From the NCBI GenBank assembly GCA_022508945.1, contig JAFLUE010000002.1, forward strand, positions 1 through 43,934: a stretch of DNA of 43,934 bases, given 5' to 3'. The notes under the pieces are model-generated. The model saw only the letters and a program-made list of their open reading frames with translations. It did not search any database and was not told the origin of the DNA. The position numbers and the translations under genes are program-made. Positions 9,097 through 18,590 of the stretch are shown here, piece by piece; position 1 is the stretch's first letter, and every line of letters begins with the position of its first letter. The DNA comes from Oscillospiraceae bacterium. GTDB taxonomy: Bacteria; Bacillota; Clostridia; Oscillospirales; Ruminococcaceae.

Positions 9097-10095
9097 ATGA
9101 GCGGAATGCAGTTTTTGGGAACAGGACGCTATGTACCCGATTTTGTAGCCGATAATGACAAATTCTCGGAAATTTTAGATACCTCCGATGAGTGGATCTT
9201 TCCGCGCACGGGTATCAAAAAACGCCAGCTCGCGGTGGACAAGCCGAACTATTATATGGGTACGGAGGCGGCGAAGGACGCGCTGAAGTCCGCGGGGATC
9301 TCCGCCGAAAAAATCGACCTCATTATCGTTTCGACCTGTACTCCGGATTTCTTTTATCCCGCGATGTCATGCCTTATACAAAAGCGAATAGGCGCGGTAA
9401 ACGCGTCCTGCTTTGATGTAAACAGCGCTTGTACGGGATTTATAACCGCCATGGACATTGCTCAGAAGTATCTTGAGACCGATAAATACAAAACAATTCT
9501 TATAGTAGCGAGCGAAAAGCTCTCCTCCCAGCAGGACTACACCGACCGCGCAAACTGCATTCTGTTCGGCGACGCGGCGGGAGCGGTTGTCGTTACGAAA
9601 AGCGACGGACAGTTCAGCTCGTTTATGGGCGCTGAGGGAGATGAGTTCGAGGCGCTTTACTGTAAGGTGAACTATCAGAGCAACTGCCCGTTCTATAAAG
9701 GCGAGGACGAATTCTACGAAAACCGCTTCGATACCTTCGCAAAGAAAAACTGCTTGTATCAGGACGGAAGAGCGGTATATAAATTTGCCGTAAACGCAAT
9801 GGCGGACGCGGTAACACACGTTTCAAAGAAAAGCGGCGTTTCGCCCTCCGAGCTTGATCTGGTCATACCCCACCAGGCAAACCTGCGCATAATCGCAAAA
9901 GCGACCGAGCTTTTAGGCATTCCCGAGGACAAGGTCTATACAAACATCGAGTATATGGGAAATGTTTCGAGCGCTTGTATACCCGTGGGCATTGACGAGC
10001 TTTTCAAGAGCGGTAGGCTCAAAAGCGGAATGAAGCTTTGCCTGGTTGGCTTCGGCGCGGGGCTTACATACGGTTCGATCATAATGGACACATAA
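9097..10095 (+). CDS. fabH: 3-oxoacyl-ACP synthase III
   Basis: DVNSACTGFITAMDIA active-site Cys, VIPHQANLRI, NTNx-like NIEYMGNVSSACIP. AAGGAG Shine-Dalgarno before ATG 9097. Confidence 0.95.
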   Translation: MSGMQFLGTGRYVPDFVADNDKFSEILDTSDEWIFPRTGIKKRQLAVDKPNYYMGTEAAKDALKSAGISAEKIDLIIVSTCTPDFFYPAMSCLIQKRIGAVNASCFDVNSACTGFITAMDIAQKYLETDKYKTILIVASEKLSSQQDYTDRANCILFGDAAGAVVVTKSDGQFSSFMGAEGDEFEALYCKVNYQSNCPFYKGEDEFYENRFDTFAKKNCLYQDGRAVYKFAVNAMADAVTHVSKKSGVSPSELDLVIPHQANLRIIAKATELLGIPEDKVYTNIEYMGNVSSACIPVGIDELFKSGRLKSGMKLCLVGFGAGLTYGSIIMDT

Positions 10096-10137
10096 TGGAC
10101 GATCAAATAGTTCTCAATATAACGAAAGGATATTTTT

Positions 10138-10869
10138 ATGGGTAAAACAGCTATTATCACCGGCTCGGGTCGCGGAATAGGCGCGGCGATCGCAAAAAGG
10201 CTCGCAAAGGACGGTTTTGACATCGCAATAAACGAGCTTTCCGAAGAGGCAGGACAGCAGACCGCGGAGGAATGCAGATCGCTCGGAGTGAAAGCAAGCG
10301 TTTACGCGGCGGACGTTTCGGACTACGCGCAGTGTGAGGAGCTTGTAAAAAAGGTAAAGGAAGAATTCGGGACCATCGACGTTCTTGTAAACAACGCCGG
10401 CATAACCCGCGACGGTTTGCTTTTGAGAATGAGCGAGGACACCTATGACACGGTCATACGCATAAACCAGAAGTCGGTATTCAATATGACAAAGCTTGCG
10501 GGAGCGGTAATGCTCCGTCAGAAAAGCGGAAGCATAGTAAATCTCGCTTCCGTTGCGGGGCTTTACGGAAATCCGGGGCAGATGAACTATTCCGCGTCAA
10601 AGGGCGCGGTCATAGCCATGACAAAGACCGCGGCAAAGGAGCTTGGCTCACGCGGCATTCGCGTAAACGCCGTTGCTCCGGGATTTATACAAACGCCGAT
10701 GACAGACAAGCTGACGGAAGAACAGAAGAACGCGATTTTGGAGCAGATAGCGATGAAGCGCTACGGTCAGCCCGAGGAGATAGCAAACGTTGTGGCGTTT
10801 TTGTGCGGAGATGATTCGTCCTATGTAACGGGACAGATAATCGAAATAAGCGGCGGACTTAGTATGTAG
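10138..10869 (+). CDS. fabG: 3-oxoacyl-ACP reductase
   Basis: SDR fold: TGSGRGIGAAIA, NNAGITRDGLLLRM, YSASKGAVIAMTK, IRVNAVAPGFIQTPM. Confidence 0.95.
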   Translation: MGKTAIITGSGRGIGAAIAKRLAKDGFDIAINELSEEAGQQTAEECRSLGVKASVYAADVSDYAQCEELVKKVKEEFGTIDVLVNNAGITRDGLLLRMSEDTYDTVIRINQKSVFNMTKLAGAVMLRQKSGSIVNLASVAGLYGNPGQMNYSASKGAVIAMTKTAAKELGSRGIRVNAVAPGFIQTPMTDKLTEEQKNAILEQIAMKRYGQPEEIANVVAFLCGDDSSYVTGQIIEISGGLSM

Positions 10870-10881
10870 TTGACAGTTGAC

Positions 10882-10903
10882 TGTGTGCGGCAAACCGCAC
10901 ACA
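10882..10903. other. Hairpin in the fabG-fabF intergenic region
   Basis: TGTGTGCGG-caaa-CCGCACACA perfect stem. No T-tract, so possibly a processing or attenuation structure. Confidence 0.5.
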
Positions 10904-10987
10904 AGCTCTGAAAATCCAAGCTGCCATTGACAAATTTAGGTTTCACGAGTGTAATCGGGAAATTGCGCTCGGCTGAACGGAGGAATT

Positions 10988-12232
10988 ATGAGTACTGAAA
11001 GAAGAGTAGTAATAACGGGAATGGGGTGTGTAACTCCCTGCGGAAATTCTCCAAAGGAGCTTTGGGAAAGCCTTTTGGCGGGAAAACACGGCTTTACGCT
11101 TGAGTCTTGGTTTCCGGAGGAAGATAACGAAGCGAAAAATGTTGTCGCGAGAGTAAAGAACTTCGACCCGTCCGCGCTTTTCGATAAAAAAGAGCTGCGA
11201 AGGAACGACATTATTACACAATACGCCGTTTACTGTGCGGATATGGCTCTCAAGGACGCGAAAACCGATTTTAAGGACCTCGACCCTTTCAGAGTCGGCT
11301 GTATCATCGGAAGCGGTATCGGCGGTATATGCACGACCGAGGACGAGATGCTTGCATACAGAAACAAGGGCAGCGGCAGAGTTTCCGTGTTTACCATAAC
11401 AAAGATGATAGGAAATATGGCGGCGGGGACGGTTGCGATAAGAAACGGCTTCAAAGGCTCCAATTTCTGCGTTACGACAGCCTGCGCCTCAGGAACACAA
11501 TCAATTGGCGAGGCCTTCCGCGCGATAAAGAACGGCTATCTTGACGCGGCGGTAACGGGAGGAACGGAACATTCGGACATCGGCTTCTGCTATGCGGCGT
11601 TCAACAATATGAAGGCCATCACCCGCTCGACCGACGCAGACCGCGCGTCGATCCCGTTTGACGCGGAGAGAAGCGGATTCGTGCTTGCGGACGGCTGCGG
11701 GATACTTGTGCTTGAGGAATACGAACACGCGAAAGCGCGCGGCGCGAATATCTACGCGGAAATAAGCGGCTACGGCTCGACCTGCGACGCTTATCACGAA
11801 ACGAGTCCCGACCCCGACGGCTTAGGCGGCGCCAAGGCAATGGAGCTTGCCGTAAAGGAAGCGGGAATTTCCCCCGAGCAGATAAACTATATCAACGCCC
11901 ACGGGACCTCTACCCATATGAACGACCTCACCGAAACGAAAGCAATAAAGCTTGCGTTTGGCGAACACGCGAAAAAGATCGCGATAAACTCGACAAAATC
12001 CATGACAGGGCATCTTCTGGGCGCCGCGGGAGGCGTGGAAGCTATTGTCACGGCTCTTTCGGTAAAGCATGGCAAGATCCACCAAACGCTCGGATATAAA
12101 GTTCCCGATCCCGAATGCGACCTCGATTATGTGACAGAAGGCGCGCGCGAGCTTAAAATAACCGCCGCGCTCAGCAATTCCCTCGGGTTCGGCGGACACA
12201 ACGGATGTATTTGCTTGATACCGGCAGAATAA
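10988..12232 (+). CDS. fabF: 3-oxoacyl-ACP synthase II
   Basis: VVITGMGCVTPCGN, TTACASGTQSIGEAFR, INAHGTSTHMND, NSTKSMTGHLLGAAGGVEA. Confidence 0.96.
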   Translation: MSTERRVVITGMGCVTPCGNSPKELWESLLAGKHGFTLESWFPEEDNEAKNVVARVKNFDPSALFDKKELRRNDIITQYAVYCADMALKDAKTDFKDLDPFRVGCIIGSGIGGICTTEDEMLAYRNKGSGRVSVFTITKMIGNMAAGTVAIRNGFKGSNFCVTTACASGTQSIGEAFRAIKNGYLDAAVTGGTEHSDIGFCYAAFNNMKAITRSTDADRASIPFDAERSGFVLADGCGILVLEEYEHAKARGANIYAEISGYGSTCDAYHETSPDPDGLGGAKAMELAVKEAGISPEQINYINAHGTSTHMNDLTETKAIKLAFGEHAKKIAINSTKSMTGHLLGAAGGVEAIVTALSVKHGKIHQTLGYKVPDPECDLDYVTEGARELKITAALSNSLGFGGHNGCICLIPAE

Positions 12233-12327
12233 CCGGCGCGTCATTACACACTGTCTCGGCTTTCCGCAAAGCCAAAAGGACGCAAACATACGCGCGCGTA
12301 AAATGAATATAAAAGGAGATAAAGAAT

Positions 12328-12837
12328 ATGAGCATGAAAGATAAAGAACAAACTCCGATCCAAGACACGGTAGAATGTATAGAGGCTCTCGCGAAGATCG
12401 TAAAGGACAACGAGCTTTCAAGAATAAAAATAAGCACGGAGGATATGGATATAGTTATCGAGGGCAAGCCGGGCAAAGGCGGAATGCCGCCGCACCTTCC
12501 CCCGATCATGCCGATATCTCCGCTTTCTCCGATAGGAGCACCCGTCGGACAGACACCACCCGCAGCGGCGGCTCCCTCCGCGACCTCCGAAAACAACGAA
12601 ACGGGCAGGTTTATAAAAGCCAAGATAATCGGCACATTCTACACCTCCCCCGCTCCCGAAAAGCCGCCGTTTGTACGCGTGGGCGACACGATAAAAGAGG
12701 GCGACGTTGTATGCATAATCGAAAGCATGAAGCTTATGAACGAGGTAACAAGCGAGTTTTCGGGAAGAGTTGCCGAGGTTTATGTAAACGACGGCGATAC
12801 GGTTGAATTTGACCAGAAAATAATGAGGATCGAATAA
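12328..12837 (+). CDS. accB: Biotin carboxyl carrier protein of acetyl-CoA carboxylase
   Basis: C-terminal biotinyl domain with VCIIESMKLMNEV; Pro/Ala linker. Confidence 0.95.
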   Translation: MSMKDKEQTPIQDTVECIEALAKIVKDNELSRIKISTEDMDIVIEGKPGKGGMPPHLPPIMPISPLSPIGAPVGQTPPAAAAPSATSENNETGRFIKAKIIGTFYTSPAPEKPPFVRVGDTIKEGDVVCIIESMKLMNEVTSEFSGRVAEVYVNDGDTVEFDQKIMRIE

Positions 12838-12838
12838 T

Positions 12839-13279
12839 ATGACATTGAATTTAGAGCAGATAAAGGAAATTATCCCCCACCGCGACCCGTTTTTGCTTAT
12901 TGATGAAGTGACCGAGCTTGAGCCGGGCGTGAAAGTGACAGCAAGGAAGTATCTGAAGCCCGACGAATACTGGTTTAAGGGTCATTTCCCCGGTCAGCCC
13001 GTGACCCCGGGAGTTTTGATGATAGAAATGTTGGCGCAGGCAGGTGCGGTATGCGCTCTGGCGCTGCCGGAAAACAAGGGGAAGATAGCGTTTTTTGCCG
13101 GAATCGACAAGGCGCGTTTTCGCGGGCAGGTGCTTCCGGGAGATACGCTTGAGCTTTCGGTCGAGATGACCGAGAAAAAGGGCCCTATCGGTTTTGGAAA
13201 AGCCGTCGCAAAGGTAAACGGCAAAAAGGTCGTTACTGCAGAGATCTCATTTGCGGTCTCTGACCCCAAGGCAGAATAA
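12839..13279 (+). CDS. fabZ: 3-hydroxyacyl-ACP dehydratase
   Basis: IIPHRDPFLLIDEV, GHFPGQPVTPGVLMIEMLAQAGAV. Confidence 0.96.
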   Translation: MTLNLEQIKEIIPHRDPFLLIDEVTELEPGVKVTARKYLKPDEYWFKGHFPGQPVTPGVLMIEMLAQAGAVCALALPENKGKIAFFAGIDKARFRGQVLPGDTLELSVEMTEKKGPIGFGKAVAKVNGKKVVTAEISFAVSDPKAE

Positions 13280-13379
13280 ATTCAAACCGAAAACAGACCC
13301 GATCTCGGGCTGTCAGAGCAGATTAGGTTTTACAGACCGTCTGACAAAAAGCCTGTTATTGAATTGGAGCAGATAATAG

Positions 13380-14729
13380 ATGTTTAACAAAATACTTATT
13401 GCAAACCGCGGCGAGATAGCCATACGCATTATGAGAGCCTGCCGCGAGCTTGGGATAAAGACCGTCGCGGTGTATTCGACCGCGGATAAATTCGCGCTCC
13501 ACGCGCAGATCGCGGACGAAGCCGTATGTATAGGCCCCGCGCAGTCAAAGGACAGCTATCTCAACACAAAGGCGATAATAGCCGCCTGTGAAGCAACAAG
13601 CGCAAACGCGATCCACCCGGGCTTCGGCTTTTTGTCCGAAAACGCGGATTTTGCGAGGCTTTGCGAGAAATGCGGAATAACCTTCATCGGTCCTCCCCCG
13701 CAGGTAATGGACGAAATGGGCGATAAGGCTAATGCCAGAAGGACAATGATAGAGGCGGGCGTTCCGGTTATACCCGGCTCGGACGGGATCGTTAATACGC
13801 TCGAAGAGGCATACGAGGTTTGCGATAAGATCGGCTATCCCGTTATGGTAAAAGCAACGGCAGGCGGCGGCGGAAGAGGCATCCGTCTTGTCGAAAACAA
13901 AAATGCTCTCGAAAGCAATTTCCTTTCCGCAAGCGCCGAGGCGGAGGCTTGCTTCGGAAACGGCGGGCTTTATATTGAAAAATTTGTGGTTGATCCGCGG
14001 CATATTGAGGTTCAGCTTCTCGCGGACAACTACGGAAACGTTGTTCATCTTGGCGAGCGCGACTGTTCTTTACAGCGCCGAAACCAGAAGGTGCTTGAAG
14101 AAAGCCCGAGTCCCATTATGACCGACGACCTTCGCCGCAGAATGGGCGAAGCGGCGGTAAGCGCGGCAAGGGTAAGCGGCTATAAAAACGCGGGAACGAT
14201 CGAGTTTTTGGTTGATAAGGACAAGAATTTCTACTTTATGGAAATGAACACGCGTATACAGGTCGAACATCCCGTAACCGAGTTTGTAACGGGCATTGAC
14301 CTCGTAAAAGCGCAGATACGCATTGCCGCGGGCGAAAAGCTTTGGTTTACACAGGATGACGTTAAAATAAGCGGACACGCGATAGAATGCCGTGTAAACG
14401 CGGAAAATCCGCTGAGGAATTTCCAGCCCTGTCCCGGACTTGTACGGTCTATCCACGCTCCGGGCGGGTTTAACGTAAGAATAGACAGCGCGGTCTACGC
14501 GGGCTATGAAATACCGCCGTTTTACGACAGCATGATAGCAAAGCTCATCGTAAAAGGGCAAGACCGCGAGGAAGCCATAATGAAGGCGCGTGTGGCGCTG
14601 GCGGAGTTTGTTATAGACGGAGTTGAAACAAACATTGATTTCCAGCTTGCGCTGCTTAAAAACGACAATTTTGTGCGCGGAGATTTTGACAACGGATTTC
14701 TGAACCGCGTTGACATTATGAAGGAGTGA
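13380..14729 (+). CDS. accC: Biotin carboxylase subunit of acetyl-CoA carboxylase
   Basis: MFNKILIANRGEIAIRIMRACRELG, KATAGGGGRGIR, FMEMNTRIQVEHPVTE. Confidence 0.97.
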   Translation: MFNKILIANRGEIAIRIMRACRELGIKTVAVYSTADKFALHAQIADEAVCIGPAQSKDSYLNTKAIIAACEATSANAIHPGFGFLSENADFARLCEKCGITFIGPPPQVMDEMGDKANARRTMIEAGVPVIPGSDGIVNTLEEAYEVCDKIGYPVMVKATAGGGGRGIRLVENKNALESNFLSASAEAEACFGNGGLYIEKFVVDPRHIEVQLLADNYGNVVHLGERDCSLQRRNQKVLEESPSPIMTDDLRRRMGEAAVSAARVSGYKNAGTIEFLVDKDKNFYFMEMNTRIQVEHPVTEFVTGIDLVKAQIRIAAGEKLWFTQDDVKISGHAIECRVNAENPLRNFQPCPGLVRSIHAPGGFNVRIDSAVYAGYEIPPFYDSMIAKLIVKGQDREEAIMKARVALAEFVIDGVETNIDFQLALLKNDNFVRGDFDNGFLNRVDIMKE

Positions 14730-14735
14730 GCCTAA

Positions 14736-15623
14736 ATGGACATCGAAGAACTGTTCAAGGTAGTAAAATCGCGTTTTACGGACGACAGCCACAGCTCAGC
14801 CGATAAAAAGGAAGCAAAAGGCGACGTTGAGATACCGCAGGATCTGCTTTTCAAATGTCCGCGTTGTTCGGGAGTTTTCTATAACGAAGAGTTTGTAAAC
14901 AACAAAAAGGTCTGCCCAAAATGCTCTTATCACGCGCGTCTGACATGGCAGGAACGCCTTGAGCTTACCGCTGACAAGGAAAGCTTTAAGCCGTTTGACG
15001 AGAACCTGCGCTCTCTTAACCCCATAGGCTTTCCGAAATATGAGGAAAAAGTGCAGAAATGCATTGAGGAATGCGAAACAAACGAGGCTATAGTAACGGG
15101 CGAATGTACTATACGCGGATATCGCTGTGTAATAGGCATAATGGACAGCCATTTTATGATGGCAAGCATGGGGAGCGTTGTGGGCGAAAAGATAACGCGC
15201 GCTTTTGAGTATGCCGAAAAGAAAAAGCTGCCTGTTATAATGTTTACGGCGTCCGGCGGCGCGCGTATGCAGGAGGGCATCGTGTCGCTTATGCAGATGG
15301 CAAAGACAAGCGGCGCGGTAAAACTCCACAGCGACGCGGGAGGCTTATATATCGCGGTGATGACCGACCCGACGACGGGCGGAGTTACCGCGTCATTCGC
15401 AAGCTTGGCGGATGTTACCATAGCCGAACCGAAGGTCCTTATCGGCTTTGCGGGCAGAAGAGTTATCCAGGACACTATCCGCCAGAGGCTCCCCGACGAC
15501 TTTCAGTCGGCAGAGTTCCAGCAGGACTGCGGATTTGTTGATATGATAGTTGAGCGCGGAATGATGAGAAAAAGGCTCTCAAACATTCTTAAGCTCCACG
15601 GATTCCACAAAGAAAGTAATTAG
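14736..15623 (+). CDS. accD: Acetyl-CoA carboxylase carboxyltransferase beta subunit
   Basis: Zn-ribbon CPRCSGVFYNEEFVNNKKVCPKCSYH, FTASGGARMQEGIVSLMQMAKTS. Confidence 0.96.
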   Translation: MDIEELFKVVKSRFTDDSHSSADKKEAKGDVEIPQDLLFKCPRCSGVFYNEEFVNNKKVCPKCSYHARLTWQERLELTADKESFKPFDENLRSLNPIGFPKYEEKVQKCIEECETNEAIVTGECTIRGYRCVIGIMDSHFMMASMGSVVGEKITRAFEYAEKKKLPVIMFTASGGARMQEGIVSLMQMAKTSGAVKLHSDAGGLYIAVMTDPTTGGVTASFASLADVTIAEPKVLIGFAGRRVIQDTIRQRLPDDFQSAEFQQDCGFVDMIVERGMMRKRLSNILKLHGFHKESN

Positions 15624-15667
15624 ATATCAGCTACTGACCGCCAACAACTGTAAGGAGGACAAATAAA

Positions 15668-15730
15668 ATGAATTTTTCAGACCTTGTTTCGAGCCAGGAA
15701 TATATTTCGGAATTGGTTTTTAATAAATAA
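15668..15730 (+). CDS. Candidate 20-aa small ORF between accD and accA (MNFSDLVSSQEYISELVFNK)
   Basis: Strong Shine-Dalgarno AAGGAGGA about 9 nt before ATG; ends TAA. Not in the supplied ORF track because of its length. Confidence 0.4.
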   Translation: MNFSDLVSSQEYISELVFNK

Positions 15731-15797
15731 TTGTTAGTTATCGGTGATCAATTGAACGAAAAACAATGACCGACAACCGCTTTTCGCCAATAACTAT

Positions 15798-16616
15798 ATG
15801 AAGGAGCAGTTTATGAGTACTTTATCCGCTTGGGAGCGAATGGAAATAGTTCACAACAAGAACCGACCGACCGTAAATGACTATATTCCCGCGATATTTA
15901 CACGGTTTATGGAGTTCCACGGCGACAGGCTCTTTGGAGACGACGCGGCGATAATCGGCGGAATAGGCTTTCTGAGCGATGTACCCGTAACGGTTATCGC
16001 GCAGGTAAAGGGAAAGACCCTCGATGAAAACCGCCGCACGAATTTCTCTATGCCCCACCCCGAGGGCTACAGAAAGGCGCTGAGGCTTGCGAGGCAGGCG
16101 GAAAAATTCAACCGTCCCGTTATCTGCCTTGTGGATACCCCCGGAGCATACTGCGGCATTGAAGCGGAAAAACGCGGTCAGGGCGAAGCCATAGCCAAAA
16201 ACCTCGCCGAGTTTATGACGCTCAAAACGCCCGTTATCTCGGTCGTTTTAGGTGAAGGCGGGAGCGGCGGAGCGCTGGCGCTGGCGGTATGCGACGAGCT
16301 GGCGATGCTCTCGAACGCGCTTTACTCGGTGATCTCGCCGCGCGGCGCAGCGTCTATTTTGTGGAAGGACGGCTCAAAGGAAAAGGAAGCCTGTGAGATA
16401 CTGAAGATCACAGCCGAGGACTTAACGCGCTTCGGCGTCTGCGATAAAATAATAACCGAGCCTGACGGCGGCGCGCAGTCAAACCCCGAACAGACCGCCG
16501 ACAGCATTTACGAATATCTTGTGGAAGCCGCGGCAAGGCTCAAAACAGTACCGACAGAACGGCTTTTGGAAAATCGTTACAATAAATTTAGAAAAATTGG
16601 TATGTTTACCGAATAA
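15798..16616 (+). CDS. accA: Acetyl-CoA carboxylase carboxyltransferase alpha subunit
   Basis: ICLVDTPGAYCGIEAEKRGQGEAIAKNLAEF, VVLGEGGSGGALAL, ISPRGAASILWKD. Confidence 0.96.
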   Translation: MKEQFMSTLSAWERMEIVHNKNRPTVNDYIPAIFTRFMEFHGDRLFGDDAAIIGGIGFLSDVPVTVIAQVKGKTLDENRRTNFSMPHPEGYRKALRLARQAEKFNRPVICLVDTPGAYCGIEAEKRGQGEAIAKNLAEFMTLKTPVISVVLGEGGSGGALALAVCDELAMLSNALYSVISPRGAASILWKDGSKEKEACEILKITAEDLTRFGVCDKIITEPDGGAQSNPEQTADSIYEYLVEAAARLKTVPTERLLENRYNKFRKIGMFTE

Positions 16617-16655
16617 TTTTAGTAAATATTACCATTAAATTTTGATGATTTGCTC

Positions 16656-16719
16656 TTGATTATTTTGTAAAGATGATTTATAATATAACTTGACGATACC
16701 AAGAATTTTTTGGTAAAAT
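16656..16719 (+). promoter_or_regulatory. Candidate tandem promoters with operator-like palindrome upstream of acpP
   Basis: TTGATT-17-TATAAT followed by TTGACG (16690-16695)-18-TAAAAT (16714-16719). TACCAA-N7-TTGGTA (16697-16715) lies in the second spacer. Confidence 0.55.
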
Positions 16720-16737
16720 ATTTTGGAGGTTTATTCA

Positions 16738-16971
16738 ATGGAAACTTTTGAGAAAATCAGAGAGATTATTGCGAACCAGCTTGATGTTGCCGATAAAAAC
16801 AGCATCACCGAGACTTCTGTGATAACCGACGACCTCGGCGCGGACTCGCTTGACGTTGTTGACTTGGTTATGGCTATCGAGGACGAGTTCTCGGTTGAGA
16901 TCCCCGAGGATCAGGTTGAAAACATCAAGACCGTAGGCGATATTGTAAGGTATGTTGAGGACAAACAGTAA
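16738..16971 (+). CDS. acpP: Acyl carrier protein
   Basis: DDLGADSLDVVDLVMAIEDEFSVEIPEDQ with phosphopantetheine Ser. GGAGG upstream of ATG 16738. Confidence 0.96.
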   Translation: METFEKIREIIANQLDVADKNSITETSVITDDLGADSLDVVDLVMAIEDEFSVEIPEDQVENIKTVGDIVRYVEDKQ

Positions 16972-17154
16972 TTTACTGTTTAACAACAAAGAAGATTATC
17001 TAAGCGTTCTGCTCGGGTGAGTGGGACGCTTTGTCTTTTTTATGCGTTATTATACTTGGTGTTGCGTAATTATCCTATTTTTCGCTCGTGATATCATTGA
17101 AATTTATTTAATATTGCTATTGAAAAAAAGCCAAAAAAAGTATATAATATTATA

Positions 17155-17325
17155 GTGTACAATACTAATTTCTCAAAGGTGTACACATAAGATCTTCGCA
17201 AAAACCATTGAGCGGGGTTTTGCCTGATTAAGCTTTTTTCGGCGGAGCCGAATAATGAGTGAATAACGCGTACATTTTTTAATGGAATTAGTATAGGAAT
17301 ATTTATTTTTCTTTAACGGAGTACA
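17155..17325 (+). ncRNA. Candidate structured 5' leader of rodA
   Basis: Long-range pairing ATACTAATT/AATTAGTAT, GTGTAC/GTACAT, local hairpins AAAACC..GGTTTT and TTCGGC-GGA-GCCGAA. Preceded by a TTGAAA-17-TATAAT promoter. Confidence 0.4.
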
Positions 17326-18480
17326 ATGAAAACTGTTTTAAATTATATTCGTGATTATCTTAAACACGTTGATAAGATATTGCCGCTGATATGTCTTGCG
17401 CTTACGGTATTCGACCTTTATGTTATATACTCGATGACAAAAACGGGGTATATAAGCAACGGGTATTTCAAAACCTTTATCATCGAGGCAACCTTTCGCA
17501 CACAGATAATAGCGGCGGTCATCGGAATAATTGCGGCGATCGTTATAAGCGCGGTCGATTATCGGTTTATTTCCAAGATTTGGTTTGTTATAGCACCCGT
17601 GGCGGTAATTTTACAGCTTCTGCTGTTTACGCCGCTCGGAGTACAGCGCGACGACGACATCGCGTGGCTGGATTTCGGAATTATAACGATCCAGCCTGCC
17701 GAAATACTGAAATTTGTTTATATAGTAACCCTCGCGACCCACATTTCAAAACTCGGCGAAAATATAAATTCCCCTAAACACCTGATCTTGGTATGCATAC
17801 ACGGTTTGGCTCCGGCGGCGCTTATAATAATCCAAAAAGACATAGGCTCGGCGCTTGTATTCGTATTTATGTTTATTTGTATGCTGTTTATGTCGGGGAT
17901 TTCGTGGAAATATCTGCTTGCGGGGATAGCGAGCATTCCATTGCTGGCTGTTTTCGCATGGAATTTTATTTTGGAGGATCACCACAAAACGCGCGTGTTG
18001 ATTTTGTTCGACAAGGATCTTCAGGAAGCGGAAAAGCTCAACAGATTTTACCAGCAATACAACGGAACGATCGTTCTCGGCTCGGGACAGCTTACGGGGC
18101 TTGGCTTTGATCAGGAGAGCTATCACTATACCTCCGAGCTTTCAAACGACTTTATTTTCGCGTATATCGGAATGACGCTCGGTTTTATAGGCTGTATGAC
18201 TGTTGTTATAATGCTTGCGCTGCTGTGCTTAAAGCTTTTGTCAAACGCCTCGGGCGCGCAGACGAATCTCGGAAAGCTTATTTGTATCGGAGTTTTCGCG
18301 ATGATCTTCTTCCACTGCGTAATAAACATCGGGGTTGTGCTTTGCGTTGTTCCGGTGATCGGCATTCCCCTGCCGTTTATAAGCAGAGGCGGTACGGCGA
18401 TCATTATGGTAAATGCCTGCATGGGGCTGGTGTTGAGTGTTTCAGCGCACAGGGAAAAGGAAAAGCATATGTTCTATTAG
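17326..18480 (+). CDS. rodA: FtsW/RodA/SpoVE-family peptidoglycan glycosyltransferase (RodA-like)
   Basis: Multi-TM SEDS protein: QPAEILKFVYIV, QKDIGSALVF, GIPLPFISRGGTAII. Confidence 0.9.
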   Translation: MKTVLNYIRDYLKHVDKILPLICLALTVFDLYVIYSMTKTGYISNGYFKTFIIEATFRTQIIAAVIGIIAAIVISAVDYRFISKIWFVIAPVAVILQLLLFTPLGVQRDDDIAWLDFGIITIQPAEILKFVYIVTLATHISKLGENINSPKHLILVCIHGLAPAALIIIQKDIGSALVFVFMFICMLFMSGISWKYLLAGIASIPLLAVFAWNFILEDHHKTRVLILFDKDLQEAEKLNRFYQQYNGTIVLGSGQLTGLGFDQESYHYTSELSNDFIFAYIGMTLGFIGCMTVVIMLALLCLKLLSNASGAQTNLGKLICIGVFAMIFFHCVINIGVVLCVVPVIGIPLPFISRGGTAIIMVNACMGLVLSVSAHREKEKHMFY

Positions 18481-18590
18481 AAGTTGGAGTTGGAGCATAA
18501 AGGCTAATTGCAAACCGAACTCTGAGCAATTCTGACCTCTTACTTATAACCTCTAAACGTGAATTACGAATTTAGAAAAGGAGCTGGATT

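Noticed and set aside
14070-14792. 240-aa minus-strand ORF opposite accC/accD
   Set aside because: A shadow of strongly conserved accC coding sequence; no family resemblance.
17155-17325. Assigning the rodA leader to the c-di-AMP (ydaO/yuaA) riboswitch class
   Set aside because: Only short fragments (AGCGGGG, GCCGAA) are reminiscent. The conserved core blocks are not present in order, so it is kept as an unclassified structured leader.
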